Assembly (NCBI RefSeq): GCF_018760785.1
Contig: NZ_JAHHZO010000018.1
Coordinates: forward strand, 1 to 64,000
Length of the DNA stretch: 64,000 nucleotides
Source of the DNA: Rhizobium sp. CSW-27
GTDB lineage: Bacteria > Pseudomonadota > Alphaproteobacteria > Rhizobiales > Rhizobiaceae
Reading direction: 5' to 3'
In this document: piece after piece, positions 20,514 to 28,266 of the stretch
How the letters are laid out: every line of letters begins with the position of its first letter
Numbering within the stretch: the stretch's first letter is position 1
Translations under genes and position numbers: made by a program
Notes under the pieces: model-generated
Told to the model about the DNA's origin: nothing
What the model saw: only the letters and a program-made list of their open reading frames with translations
Database searches by the model: none

Positions 20514-20757
20514 ACGAGAGGCAGCAGCGACCGGCAGCCGCAGCCATCCGGTTGGCTCCGGTCCCGCAGCTCTTCGATTCACAACGCAAGCCTCACGGGA
20601 GCCTGCGACGGACGACGTGGAAGGGACGCCATTCTGCCACTGCTGGCGGCCCTGCGAGCGGGGGCGCCGGCATGGTCTCGTTACCCCTCCTGATGCCGGT
20701 CCGGACGCCGAACCTCTGCGCAGTTCCACCGCGACTGTCGCCAAACAGCCCGGCAGT

Positions 20758-21810
20758 TCAGCGTGGAAACACCCATCCGTCGAACAGCTTGCGGGCGGTG
20801 CGCACCGAGCCTGCGCCCAGCAGCGTTCCGTCGTCGGCGATGTCGAGGAAGACCTCCATGGCGCCGGTCGGATGTTCCACCAGATAGCGCCCGTCCGGCG
20901 GCTGCACGGCCAGGGCTTCAGCCGGGCTGCCGGCAATCCGCGTGGCGGTCGCGACCGTGATGGCGGCAAAGACGCCGACCGAAGCGTGCACGCGATGCGG
21001 AATGAAGCTGCGCGTGGCAATCGCTCCGCCGGCCCTTGGCGCGGAAACGAGTGTCATCTTCGGCACCGAAGCGGTCGTCACGTCGCCGAGGTTCATCATC
21101 AGCCCGGCCTTCAGGCGCAGGGCCTCGATCTGCCCTTTCAGCGTCTCGTCCGCCTCCAGCGCCTCACGGCTCTCCGCGCCGCTCAGGCCGAAATCCGAGG
21201 CACGCAGGATGACGCAGGGCATTCCGTTGTCGATCAGCGTGGCTTCCACGCCATCGATCACGTCCACGACCCTGCCGGTCGGCAACAGTGCGCCGCACAT
21301 GGAGCCGGCCGTGTTCATGAACAGCAGCGGCACCGCGGCACCGCAGCCCGGCACGCCGGCAATCTGCGTGTCGCCGGCATAATCCACCCGCCCGCCGGGT
21401 GTCGCAACACGCGCCACCGCAACCTCGCCGGTGTTGACCATATGGATGCGCACCTCGGTCACGTCCCCGGAAGCCGCAACGAGACCGCGCTCGATCGCCG
21501 CCGGGCCGACGCCGGCGAGAATGTTGCCGCAGCCCTGCGCGTCGCTGACCTGCGCCTTGTCGACAAAGACCTGCAGGAACAGATAGTCCACGTCGGCATC
21601 CGGCCGGCTCGGCGCAGACAATACCGCGACCTTCGAGGTCAGGGGATCTGCCCCGCCAATGCCGTCGATCTGGCGCGGATCGGGCGAGCCCATGATCCGT
21701 AGCAACAGATCGTCGCGGTCGGCCGGGTCCGCCGGCAGATCCTCCTTCAGGAAATAGGCGCCCTTGGATGTGCCGCCACGCATCCACAGGCAGCGGATGC
21801 CCTCAGACAT
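20758..21810 (-). CDS. galD: 4-oxalomesaconate tautomerase, PrpF/GalD family
   Basis: 350-residue protein with the double diaminopimelate-epimerase-like fold of PrpF. Its MRGGTSKGAYFL start and AQGCGNILAGVGPAAIE segment, with a candidate acid/base Cys, match the family. In Pseudomonas putida GalD isomerises the keto form of 4-oxalomesaconate to the enol form after gallate ring cleavage. Here it overlaps the galC-like gene by eight bases and shares an operon with a GalB-type hydratase, which favours the GalD assignment over the methylaconitate isomerase PrpF. Confidence 0.85.
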   Translation of the reverse strand: MSEGIRCLWMRGGTSKGAYFLKEDLPADPADRDDLLLRIMGSPDPRQIDGIGGADPLTSKVAVLSAPSRPDADVDYLFLQVFVDKAQVSDAQGCGNILAGVGPAAIERGLVAASGDVTEVRIHMVNTGEVAVARVATPGGRVDYAGDTQIAGVPGCGAAVPLLFMNTAGSMCGALLPTGRVVDVIDGVEATLIDNGMPCVILRASDFGLSGAESREALEADETLKGQIEALRLKAGLMMNLGDVTTASVPKMTLVSAPRAGGAIATRSFIPHRVHASVGVFAAITVATATRIAGSPAEALAVQPPDGRYLVEHPTGAMEVFLDIADDGTLLGAGSVRTARKLFDGWVFPR

Positions 21811-22474
21811 ATTTCAGCCCCTTGGCTTCGAGTGCCGGGCGCATGTTGTAGATGTCGAGCCCGAGCTCCCCGGCGGCAAGACGCCGGCGCTTCATCTCCT
21901 CGTTGGCAAGCCGTTTCTGCGCCGCCTCCAGCACCACCTCCGCCTCCAGGCGCCGCACGACGCAGACGCCATCGTCATCGGCGACGATGACGTCGCCGGC
22001 CTCGACATGGGCTCCGGCGCAGACGACGGGCACATTCACGGAGCCCAGCGTTTCCTTGACAGTGCCCTGCGCGGAAACAGCCTTCGACCAGACGGGAAAA
22101 CCCATCGCGGTCAGGTCGCGGATGTCGCGAACGCCGGCATCGATGACCAGGCCGCGGCAGCCGCGCGCCTTGGCGGAGGTGGCCAGCAGATCGCCGAAAT
22201 AGCCGTTGTCGCAGGGGCTGGTCGGAGCCAGAACCAGGATGTCGCCCGGCTTAAGCTGCTCGATCGCCACATGCACCATCCAGTTGTCGCCGGGCGGCGC
22301 CGAAATGGTGACGGCGGAGCCGGCGATCTGGGCGCCGGCATAGATCGGCCGCATGGCGCTTGACAGCATGCCCCTGCGGCCCTGCGCCTCGTGAACGGTG
22401 GCAACGCCTGCCGCCGCAAGGCCATCGATGACGCTGGCCGCCGCGCGTTCGATCTTCTGAACAACCACGCCCAT
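21803..22474 (-). CDS. galC: 4-carboxy-4-hydroxy-2-oxoadipate aldolase/oxaloacetate decarboxylase
   Basis: 223-residue RraA-fold class II pyruvate aldolase (LigK/GalC/HMG aldolase). The family core is GDILVLAPTSPCDNGYFGDLLATSAKARG and VIDAGVRDIRDL, whose Arg and Asp bind substrate and metal. The reaction yields pyruvate and oxaloacetate in the last step of the gallate/protocatechuate 4,5-cleavage route. It is placed between the extradiol dioxygenase and galD genes with near-zero spacing, so the operon runs galB, dioxygenase, galC, galD. Confidence 0.88.
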   Translation of the reverse strand: MGVVVQKIERAAASVIDGLAAAGVATVHEAQGRRGMLSSAMRPIYAGAQIAGSAVTISAPPGDNWMVHVAIEQLKPGDILVLAPTSPCDNGYFGDLLATSAKARGCRGLVIDAGVRDIRDLTAMGFPVWSKAVSAQGTVKETLGSVNVPVVCAGAHVEAGDVIVADDDGVCVVRRLEAEVVLEAAQKRLANEEMKRRRLAAGELGLDIYNMRPALEAKGLKYV

Positions 22475-22475
22475 A

Positions 22476-23444
22476 TCAATGCTCCTTTTTCACCGGCGGC
22501 GTGCCGTGCGTGTGGAAGGTTTCGATGGTTTTCAGGCCCCAGGCCTGGCCCTTGCGCCGCTCCGTTTCGGTCCAGACAATCGGTTCCCAGTCGGGTGCAA
22601 GGATCAGCCGCGCCCCGGCATTGGCAAGTTCGACGCGATTGCCGGCCGGCTCCCAGACATAGAGGAAGAAGGTGCCCTGGATCGCATGCTTGTGCGGTCC
22701 GGTTTCGATGTGCACGCCGTTCTGCAGAAAAATGTCGGCAGCGCGCAGGATGTCCTCGCGCTGATCCGTCGCATAGGTGACATGGTGCAGGCGGCCATTG
22801 CCGCCGCCATGCTCTTCGGTGCAGGCAAGGTCATAGGTCTTGTTGTTAACGGTGAACCAGCAGCCGCCGATGCGGCCATTGTCGAGCTGGATCATCTCCG
22901 TAACGCGCGAGCCAAGGCAGGTTTCCATGAAGCGACGGAACTCCCGCACGTCGGAACTCAGAAGATTGAGATGGTCGATGCGGCGCGGCGCGGCGCCGGA
23001 AAAGGCCGAGGCCGTGTTCTTCAGCGCGGCGCGCTCCGCCTCCTCCTGCGGAGCATACCAGCGTGTCTCCCAGTAGATCTCGAAGATGTGGCCGAAGGGG
23101 TCCTCGAAGCGGAAGGCCCGGCCGTGGCTCTGGTCCCCCTCGACCCAGCCATGCACCGTATAATCCGAGGCCTCGATCGCCGCCACGCGGCGCGCCAGCG
23201 CCTCCGGGCTTGCGGCGCGATAACCGATATGGCCGACGCCGGTGGTCGCCGCACGCGTCAGCTTCAGCGTGCAGTATTCGTAATCGTCCCAGGCCCGCAG
23301 ATAGGCAGAGGTCTCATCCTGCCCGGAGAGCTTCAGGCCGTAGATGCGGACGAAGAAATCGAGACTGTCCTCGAACCGGTCGGTGAACATTTCGACATGC
23401 CCCAGATGGGCGATATCGAAAGACGGATTGGACGGCTGCGACAT
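22476..23444 (-). CDS. Type I (VOC) extradiol ring-cleavage dioxygenase, likely for gallate or a related catechol
   Basis: 322-residue two-domain vicinal-oxygen-chelate protein resembling homoprotocatechuate 2,3-dioxygenase (HPCD/MndD). The C-terminal domain keeps the 2-His-1-carboxylate iron ligands: H158 in RRIDHLNLL, a histidine of LHH (220-221) in GRLHHVTYAT and E272 in NRVELA. The N-terminal domain (LGHVEMF to FEDPFGHIFEIYWE) is the non-catalytic repeat. Its operon partners act only on the 4-oxalomesaconate branch. I therefore infer it opens gallate or a similar trihydroxy or methylated acid, a role held by LigAB-type enzymes in known gal clusters. Confidence 0.8.
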   Translation of the reverse strand: MSQPSNPSFDIAHLGHVEMFTDRFEDSLDFFVRIYGLKLSGQDETSAYLRAWDDYEYCTLKLTRAATTGVGHIGYRAASPEALARRVAAIEASDYTVHGWVEGDQSHGRAFRFEDPFGHIFEIYWETRWYAPQEEAERAALKNTASAFSGAAPRRIDHLNLLSSDVREFRRFMETCLGSRVTEMIQLDNGRIGGCWFTVNNKTYDLACTEEHGGGNGRLHHVTYATDQREDILRAADIFLQNGVHIETGPHKHAIQGTFFLYVWEPAGNRVELANAGARLILAPDWEPIVWTETERRKGQAWGLKTIETFHTHGTPPVKKEH

Positions 23445-23503
23445 GCGGGCTCCTCCCTCTTAGCCAGATCGCCGGCCTGCCGGGGCCGGCCTGTCCGTGA
23501 TGC

Positions 23504-24250
23504 CTAAAGCTCGTCCACCGTGCGCGGAAAGATCGCCTGGAAGCCTTCGGCATATTTCGCCTGCCGACCGCCGGACTGGCCGCCCGAATTGCGCATGAAG
23601 TGGTTGGCACGGTTTTCGGCAACACGGGTATAGTAATCCCACAGATGCTCCTGGCCCTCCATGCATTCGATGGCGGCGCGCTTGCTGTCCCATACGGGGG
23701 TGATGTCGAGGAACACGTCCGGCTTCCAGCCCATCTGCTCGGTCTGGTGCGGTTCGAACAGATAGAGCTGCGGCGCGCCCAGCACCTTCTGGCCCGGCTT
23801 GTGGCCCCAGGCCTGTGCGATCATCCGCGCTTCCAGCGCCACCTGCGTCGCATACATGTGGTCGGTATTGTAGGGATCATATTGCGAGTGACTGAGCATG
23901 AAGGCCGGCTGCACGTCGCGGATCACATCGACCAGCCGGTACTTGTCTTCGTCGGTCAGCCGCAGCGGATAATCGCCGAGATCGAAGCTGATCAGGTTAT
24001 GGACACCGAGCGCCTGTGCGGCCTTTTCCGCCTCGCTGCGGCGAGCAGCCTTCACCCGTTCCAGCGTCATGCCCGGCTGCTTCCAGAGCTTCGCGGACTC
24101 GCCGCGCTCGCCGAAGGACAGGCACACCACCGTGACCTGATAACCCTTGGCGGCATGCAGCGCGATGGCGCCGCCGCAACGCCAGACGAAATCGGCCGCA
24201 TGGGCGCTGATGACAAGAGCGGTCTTCGCCGCCGGATTCTCCCTGGACAT
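23504..24250 (-). CDS. galB: 4-oxalomesaconate hydratase, PIG-L family (GalB-like)
   Basis: 248-residue LmbE/PIG-L fold zinc protein. P. putida GalB, the hydratase giving 4-carboxy-4-hydroxy-2-oxoadipate, belongs to this family. The usual HPDD metal motif of deacetylases reads SAHAADFVWRCGG here, and the second metal histidine is probably in DPYNTDHMYATQ. Together with CLSFGERGESAKLW this fits the hydratase branch and not sugar deacetylases. I choose the ATG at 24250 because an AGGAG lies eight bases upstream; the ATG at 24256 is only two bases from that site. First gene of the minus-strand gal operon. Confidence 0.83.
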   Translation of the reverse strand: MSRENPAAKTALVISAHAADFVWRCGGAIALHAAKGYQVTVVCLSFGERGESAKLWKQPGMTLERVKAARRSEAEKAAQALGVHNLISFDLGDYPLRLTDEDKYRLVDVIRDVQPAFMLSHSQYDPYNTDHMYATQVALEARMIAQAWGHKPGQKVLGAPQLYLFEPHQTEQMGWKPDVFLDITPVWDSKRAAIECMEGQEHLWDYYTRVAENRANHFMRNSGGQSGGRQAKYAEGFQAIFPRTVDEL

Positions 24251-24340
24251 GGCCATGTCTCCTCGCTTTTTTTGTCGTGCAAGGCATGCGCCGCAGCGGA
24301 GGGCAAATCAAATCGAAAGGCAGGCGGCGACCATAAGTTG

Positions 24341-24354
24341 ATGCTATAGAGCAT
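24341..24354. promoter_or_regulatory. Candidate LysR-type operator
   Basis: ATGCTATAGAGCAT has perfect ATGCT/AGCAT arms around ATAG, in the 157-base divergent gap between galB and the dehydrogenase/LysR genes. Size and position suit a LysR recognition site controlling both sides. The bases alone do not prove it. Confidence 0.5.
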
Positions 24355-24407
24355 GGAAAAGCCTGCCGCAGTTTGGCAATGTTGCGGCCATCGGAAGGAG
24401 GAACCCG

Positions 24408-25289
24408 ATGACTGAGTCCGCAGGCAATTTTCCCGCCATCGCCTTTGTCGGCTTCGGCGAGGCGTCACATGCGATCGCCGTCCACTGGCACAATCCGGGC
24501 ACCGCGGCGATCCGCGCTTATGACTGTAAGCTGATGGAGGACGGTACACTCGTCCGCGACCGCTGCCGGCAGGCGGGAGTGGAAGGCCATGCCTCGCCCG
24601 GCCCTGCGCTAGCCGGTGCCGAACTCATCTTCTGCCTCGTCACGGCCGACCAGGCGCTTGATGCCGCGAAGGCGTGCGCCGCCTCACTCGCCACCGGGGC
24701 GCTTTGGCTGGATGGCAATTCCTGTGCGCCGCAGACCAAGCAGAAGGCCGCGGAGGTGATCGCGGCAGCCGGCGGCCGCTATGTGGACATGGCGATCATG
24801 GCGCCGGTTTATCCGAAACGCCACGAGGTGCCGGTTCTTCTGGCGGGACCACATGCGAAGGGCGCCCGCCAGTTGCTGTTGCAGCTTGGCATGCGGCCCG
24901 AGGTAGCGGGGGAGCGTGTGGGGGACGCATCGAGCATCAAGATGCTGCGCTCGATCATCGTCAAGGGACTGGAGGCCCTGACCAGTGAATGCCTGCTGGC
25001 GGCACGGCGCGCCGGGGTGGAGGAGGCCGTCATCGCCTCGCTGCAGGCTTCCGATCCCGGCATCGACTGGCGCCGGCGGGGCGCCTACAATCTGGAACGA
25101 ATGCTGGTGCATGGCGGGCGTCGCGCCGCCGAAATGGAAGAGGTCTGCGCCATGCTGACGGCCTTCGGCCTGCCGGACTGGATGAGCCGGAGCACCGTGG
25201 AATGGCAGCACTGCCTCGCCGGGCTCGATCTCGACCCCGGCGCGGAGGATCTCGCGGCACGGGCTGACCGGGTGATCGAGCGTCTATGA
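24408..25289 (+). CDS. 6-phosphogluconate/3-hydroxyisobutyrate dehydrogenase-like NAD(P) oxidoreductase (DUF1932)
   Basis: 293 residues: a Rossmann domain with FVGFGEASHAIA (about 13-24), then the LDGNSCAPQTKQKAAEVI substrate segment. The conserved lysine lies in SSIKMLRSIIVKGLEAL, with an all-helical DUF1932-type C-terminal domain after it. It starts the plus-strand side of the gal locus, behind a GGAAGGAGG ribosome site, and is coupled to the LysR gene by an ATGA overlap. It might oxidise a hydroxy-acid intermediate or side product of the aromatic pathway; the substrate is unknown. Confidence 0.82.
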   Translation: MTESAGNFPAIAFVGFGEASHAIAVHWHNPGTAAIRAYDCKLMEDGTLVRDRCRQAGVEGHASPGPALAGAELIFCLVTADQALDAAKACAASLATGALWLDGNSCAPQTKQKAAEVIAAAGGRYVDMAIMAPVYPKRHEVPVLLAGPHAKGARQLLLQLGMRPEVAGERVGDASSIKMLRSIIVKGLEALTSECLLAARRAGVEEAVIASLQASDPGIDWRRRGAYNLERMLVHGGRRAAEMEEVCAMLTAFGLPDWMSRSTVEWQHCLAGLDLDPGAEDLAARADRVIERL

Positions 25290-26479
25290 TCTCCCGGAAC
25301 CTGCGTCATCTGCGCCTGTTTTGCGCCGTCGCCAGCCTGCGGACGCTGACCGCCGCCTCCGGGATCTGGCACATTTCGCAGCCCGCCGTGACACAGGCAA
25401 TCGCCAAGCTGGAGCGCGAAGCGGGCGGGCCGCTTTTCGACCGAAGCCGTCACGGCTTCTTTCTCACCGCCCGCGGCCAGCTTCTGCAGCACCGGGTGGA
25501 CAGCGCCTTCGCGCTGCTCGATCCGGTGATCGACGAACTGTCCCCGCGATTGAAGATCACGCTCACCTATGCGCAACTGCAGGCACTGATCGCCGTTGGC
25601 GAATGCGAGAACTTCACCCTGGCCGCCCGCAGGCTGGGCCTTGCCCAGCCGACGGTCCACCGCGCCGTAACCCAGGTAGAGCAGCAGGCGGCGCGCAGCC
25701 TGTTCGAACGCACCTCCTTCGGCATTCTGCCCACGCGGCTCTGTCAGGCCCTGGTGCAGGCGGCGCGTCTGGCGATCTGCGAGTTCGATCAGGCGGAGGC
25801 CGAACTTGCGGATTTCAGTGGCGGCGAAGCCGGCTGCGTGGTGATCGGCGCCATGCCGCTGGCGCGATCGGTCCTCCTGCCGCATGCGCTGAGCCTCTTC
25901 CGCCGTGAAAGACCCACCTATCCGGTGCGCGTTCTGGACGGTCCCTATGACGAACTCCTGGGCGGGCTGAGACGGGGGGCGATCGACTTCCTGATCGGCG
26001 CCCTGCGCGACCCCGCCCCGATCGGCGACATCACGCAGGAACGTCTGTTCGACGATCGGCTGGCCCTGCTCTCAGGTCCCGACCATCCCCTGGCCGGTCG
26101 ACGCGACATCTCGGTCAATGATCTGCTCGCCTATCCCTGGGTGGTCCCGCGCGCCGGCACGCCGACCCGCAGCCAGTTCGAAACCCTGTTCACCGCCACC
26201 GGCCATCCGCCGCCCGCCCGCATCATCGAGTCGGGGTCGCTGCTGTTGATGCGCGAACTGGTGACTGACGGGCAGCATCTCGGCTGCCTGTCACGCCACC
26301 AGTCTCAACCCGAATGCGATCGCGGACTGATGGCCTCGCTTGCCTTTCCGACCGATCACCTGCTGCGTCCGATCGGGCTGACCTACCGGCAGAACTGGCG
26401 CCCGACCCATGCGCAGAAGCGGATGCTGAGCCTCATTGCCGCCGCCGGCGGCTCTGAAGGCAGGGGCGGCGAACAATGA
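25286..26479 (+). CDS. LysR-family regulator with two N-terminal helix-turn-helix domains
   Basis: 397 residues, about 100 longer than a usual LysR protein. The extra length is a second winged-helix unit. The first HTH is near residues 6-65 (LRHLRLFCAVASLRTLTAAS, ISQPAVTQAIAKLE) and the second near 92-150 (LQALIAVGECENFTLAARRL, LAQPTVHRAVTQVE). The effector-binding domain follows (GCVVIGAMPLARSVLLPHAL, LFDDRLALLSGPDHPLAG). It overlaps the dehydrogenase gene and faces the gal operon, so it is probably the gallate-type regulator (GalR-like in role). Confidence 0.88.
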   Translation: MISRNLRHLRLFCAVASLRTLTAASGIWHISQPAVTQAIAKLEREAGGPLFDRSRHGFFLTARGQLLQHRVDSAFALLDPVIDELSPRLKITLTYAQLQALIAVGECENFTLAARRLGLAQPTVHRAVTQVEQQAARSLFERTSFGILPTRLCQALVQAARLAICEFDQAEAELADFSGGEAGCVVIGAMPLARSVLLPHALSLFRRERPTYPVRVLDGPYDELLGGLRRGAIDFLIGALRDPAPIGDITQERLFDDRLALLSGPDHPLAGRRDISVNDLLAYPWVVPRAGTPTRSQFETLFTATGHPPPARIIESGSLLLMRELVTDGQHLGCLSRHQSQPECDRGLMASLAFPTDHLLRPIGLTYRQNWRPTHAQKRMLSLIAAAGGSEGRGGEQ

Positions 26480-26683
26480 TAACTGTTCCATGGCCCCTGA
26501 TAGGGGGCGCACGGCACGCCGGAGTCACAAAGGGCTGACAGCGCGATGCCGTGCCCGCAGAAGCTGGCGATGGACCAGGCGCGGCCTTCGTTCCGGCACG
26601 GCAAGACATCCCTGCCCTGACCCCTGTAATTCAGGGGGAAATTTCGCACAGCCTATTTTCTAACCACGATTGCCTGTGCCAAT

Positions 26684-26694
26684 AAAATATGCAT
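26684..26694. promoter_or_regulatory. AAAATATGCAT motif upstream of the first N-heterocycle cluster
   Basis: This 11-base AT-rich word, containing the ATGCAT palindrome, lies 77 bases before the Rieske gene. The same word occurs at 47208-47218 upstream of the second BMP transporter. The 26480-26770 gap holds otherwise only small GC hairpins (CCCCTG/CAGGGG at 26621-26637) and no gene I can support. Confidence 0.35.
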
Positions 26695-26770
26695 AGTCAA
26701 CCCGTAGATGACCGTGTTCCGTACCCGGCGAGGGTTCGCGGCACACGGCAGAGGACGGGACGAAATCTCC

Positions 26771-27424
26771 ATGCAATCAACAGGATCGTCAGGATGGATG
26801 CCGGTAGCGCTGTCGTCTGACATACCACCGGCGACCGTCATTCCCCTGCAGACGCCAAGCGGTCCGATGGCACTCTGGCGCAGCGCGAGCGGCAGGCTTT
26901 CCATGTCCGCCGACCGCTGTCCGCATCGCGGCATGCGGCTCTCGCACGGGTTCGTGCGCGGGGAGGCGCTTTCCTGCATCTATCACGGCTGGAGCTACAG
27001 CCAGGACGGCCACTGTCTGCGCATTCCCGCCCATCCGGACCTCGAGCCGCCTGCCGCGATCCGCGTCGCAACGGCAACGGTTTGCGAAACCGGCGGCGTG
27101 GTGTGGCTGGCGCTGGCGCAGACGGAATCGCAGCCGCCGCGGTTCTCCCATCACACTCCCCTTCGCAGCCTTGCCTTTGCTGCGGCACCGACAGCCATCC
27201 TCGTTGCGCTCAACGGGCGGGCGAGCGCTGACGGATCCATGCAGGGCGAGCTTGCCGGTCTATCCGTCATCCTGCTTTGCGCCCCGCAGCCGGACGGTAC
27301 GAGCATGGTGCATGTGCTGGCCCCGTCGGATGCAACGCTCGAAGAGCGCCTGGCCATCTCCAGTGCCACTGAAGCGCTGCGACGGACAGCGGAAACGGCG
27401 CTCGCCACGGAGGCTGCAGCATGA
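26771..27424 (+). CDS. Rieske [2Fe-2S] protein, stand-alone partner of a split oxygenase
   Basis: 217 residues if the ATG at 26771 is used (an upstream ATG at 26708 would add 21 unlike residues). The Rieske cluster ligands are present: CPHRG and CIYHGW, with the spacing and YSQDGHCLRIPAHPD continuation of ring-hydroxylating oxygenase alpha subunits. The iron-binding catalytic D-x2-H-x4-H is absent. The last 80 residues are a degenerate remnant or separate domain. The next gene overlaps by four bases and encodes exactly the missing catalytic half. Confidence 0.82.
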   Translation: MQSTGSSGWMPVALSSDIPPATVIPLQTPSGPMALWRSASGRLSMSADRCPHRGMRLSHGFVRGEALSCIYHGWSYSQDGHCLRIPAHPDLEPPAAIRVATATVCETGGVVWLALAQTESQPPRFSHHTPLRSLAFAAAPTAILVALNGRASADGSMQGELAGLSVILLCAPQPDGTSMVHVLAPSDATLEERLAISSATEALRRTAETALATEAAA

Positions 27425-28266
27425 CGACCGGTGCGATGCGCGACGAGTGGTATCCGGTGGGTCTGCGCAGCAAGGTGGATGCCGGCGGGCAGCAGACCAT
27501 GCTGATGGGCGAACAGATCCGCCTGCGTGAAACGCCCGGCGGCGCGGTTGCCGTCGAGACAGCCGATGGCCGGGCGCTGCCGGTCGTTGTCGGCCACGGC
27601 CATGTGTGGACCTCGCTCGGACAGCCGACGAGGCCGCTGTTCGCCATTCCGGAAGCCGATCAGCCAGGCCGGCGTCTGGTGGAAGTGGGCGTCGTGCGGG
27701 TGCGCTGCTCGCCGCTGCGGGCGGTCGAGAACTTTCTCGACATCGCCCATTTCCCGTTCGTCCATACCGACATCCTCGGCGCCGAACCGCATACGGAGGT
27801 GGAGCGCTACGAGGTGGAAATCCGCGAGAAGGAAGACGAGGTCTGGGCGACCAAGGTGAGATTCTACCAGCCGCAGGCCGCAAAGTCCGCCTCCGGCGGC
27901 ATCACCACCGATTACATGTACCGGGTGCCGGCGCCGACCTGTTCCGTGCTCTACAAGACTTGTCCCGCACGCCCCGGCGAATGGGATGTCATTACCCTGT
28001 TCGTGCAGCCGCTAACCGAGGAACTCTGCGACGTCTGGCCGTGGATGGCGCTCTATGACGACGTTACGCCGATGACCGATCTCATCCATTTCCAGCAGAT
28101 GATCTTCCTGCAGGACCGCTCGATTCTGGAAAACCAGATCCCGCGCCGCCTGCCGCTCGATCCGGGCATGGAAATTCCCACCCGCGCCGACCTCACCTCC
28201 GTCGCGTATCGGCGCTGGCTGAAGCGGCACAATTATACCTATGGCGCGCAACTGGTGGCGCAATGA
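27421..28266 (+). CDS. Rieske-oxygenase catalytic subunit lacking its Rieske cluster
   Basis: 281 residues. It begins like a Rieske alpha subunit (RDEWYPVGLRSKVDAGGQQTML), but the CxH and CxxH cluster segment is missing, so the text runs from GDALPVV-type strands directly to VWTSLGQP. The mononuclear iron motif is intact in ENFLDIAHFPFVH: Asp with the two His, matching D-x2-H-x4-H. I infer electrons arrive from the Rieske domain encoded by the overlapping upstream gene, making a two-polypeptide oxygenase. The substrate is probably a nitrogen heterocycle brought in by the downstream importer. Confidence 0.8.
   Translation: MTTGAMRDEWYPVGLRSKVDAGGQQTMLMGEQIRLRETPGGAVAVETADGRALPVVVGHGHVWTSLGQPTRPLFAIPEADQPGRRLVEVGVVRVRCSPLRAVENFLDIAHFPFVHTDILGAEPHTEVERYEVEIREKEDEVWATKVRFYQPQAAKSASGGITTDYMYRVPAPTCSVLYKTCPARPGEWDVITLFVQPLTEELCDVWPWMALYDDVTPMTDLIHFQQMIFLQDRSILENQIPRRLPLDPGMEIPTRADLTSVAYRRWLKRHNYTYGAQLVAQ

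Noticed and set aside
20620..20770. Cobalamin-riboswitch-like words (GCCACTG near 20636, CCGCGACTGT near 20729) on the plus strand
   Set aside because: There is no B12 box with the right spacing, and the downstream plus-strand DNA is the antisense of the galD-like gene. The words are probably chance in GC-rich sequence.
26621..26637. CCCCTG-TAATT-CAGGGG hairpin as a terminator for the LysR gene
   Set aside because: It is followed by AAATTT and not a T-run, and is too short to call an intrinsic terminator with confidence.
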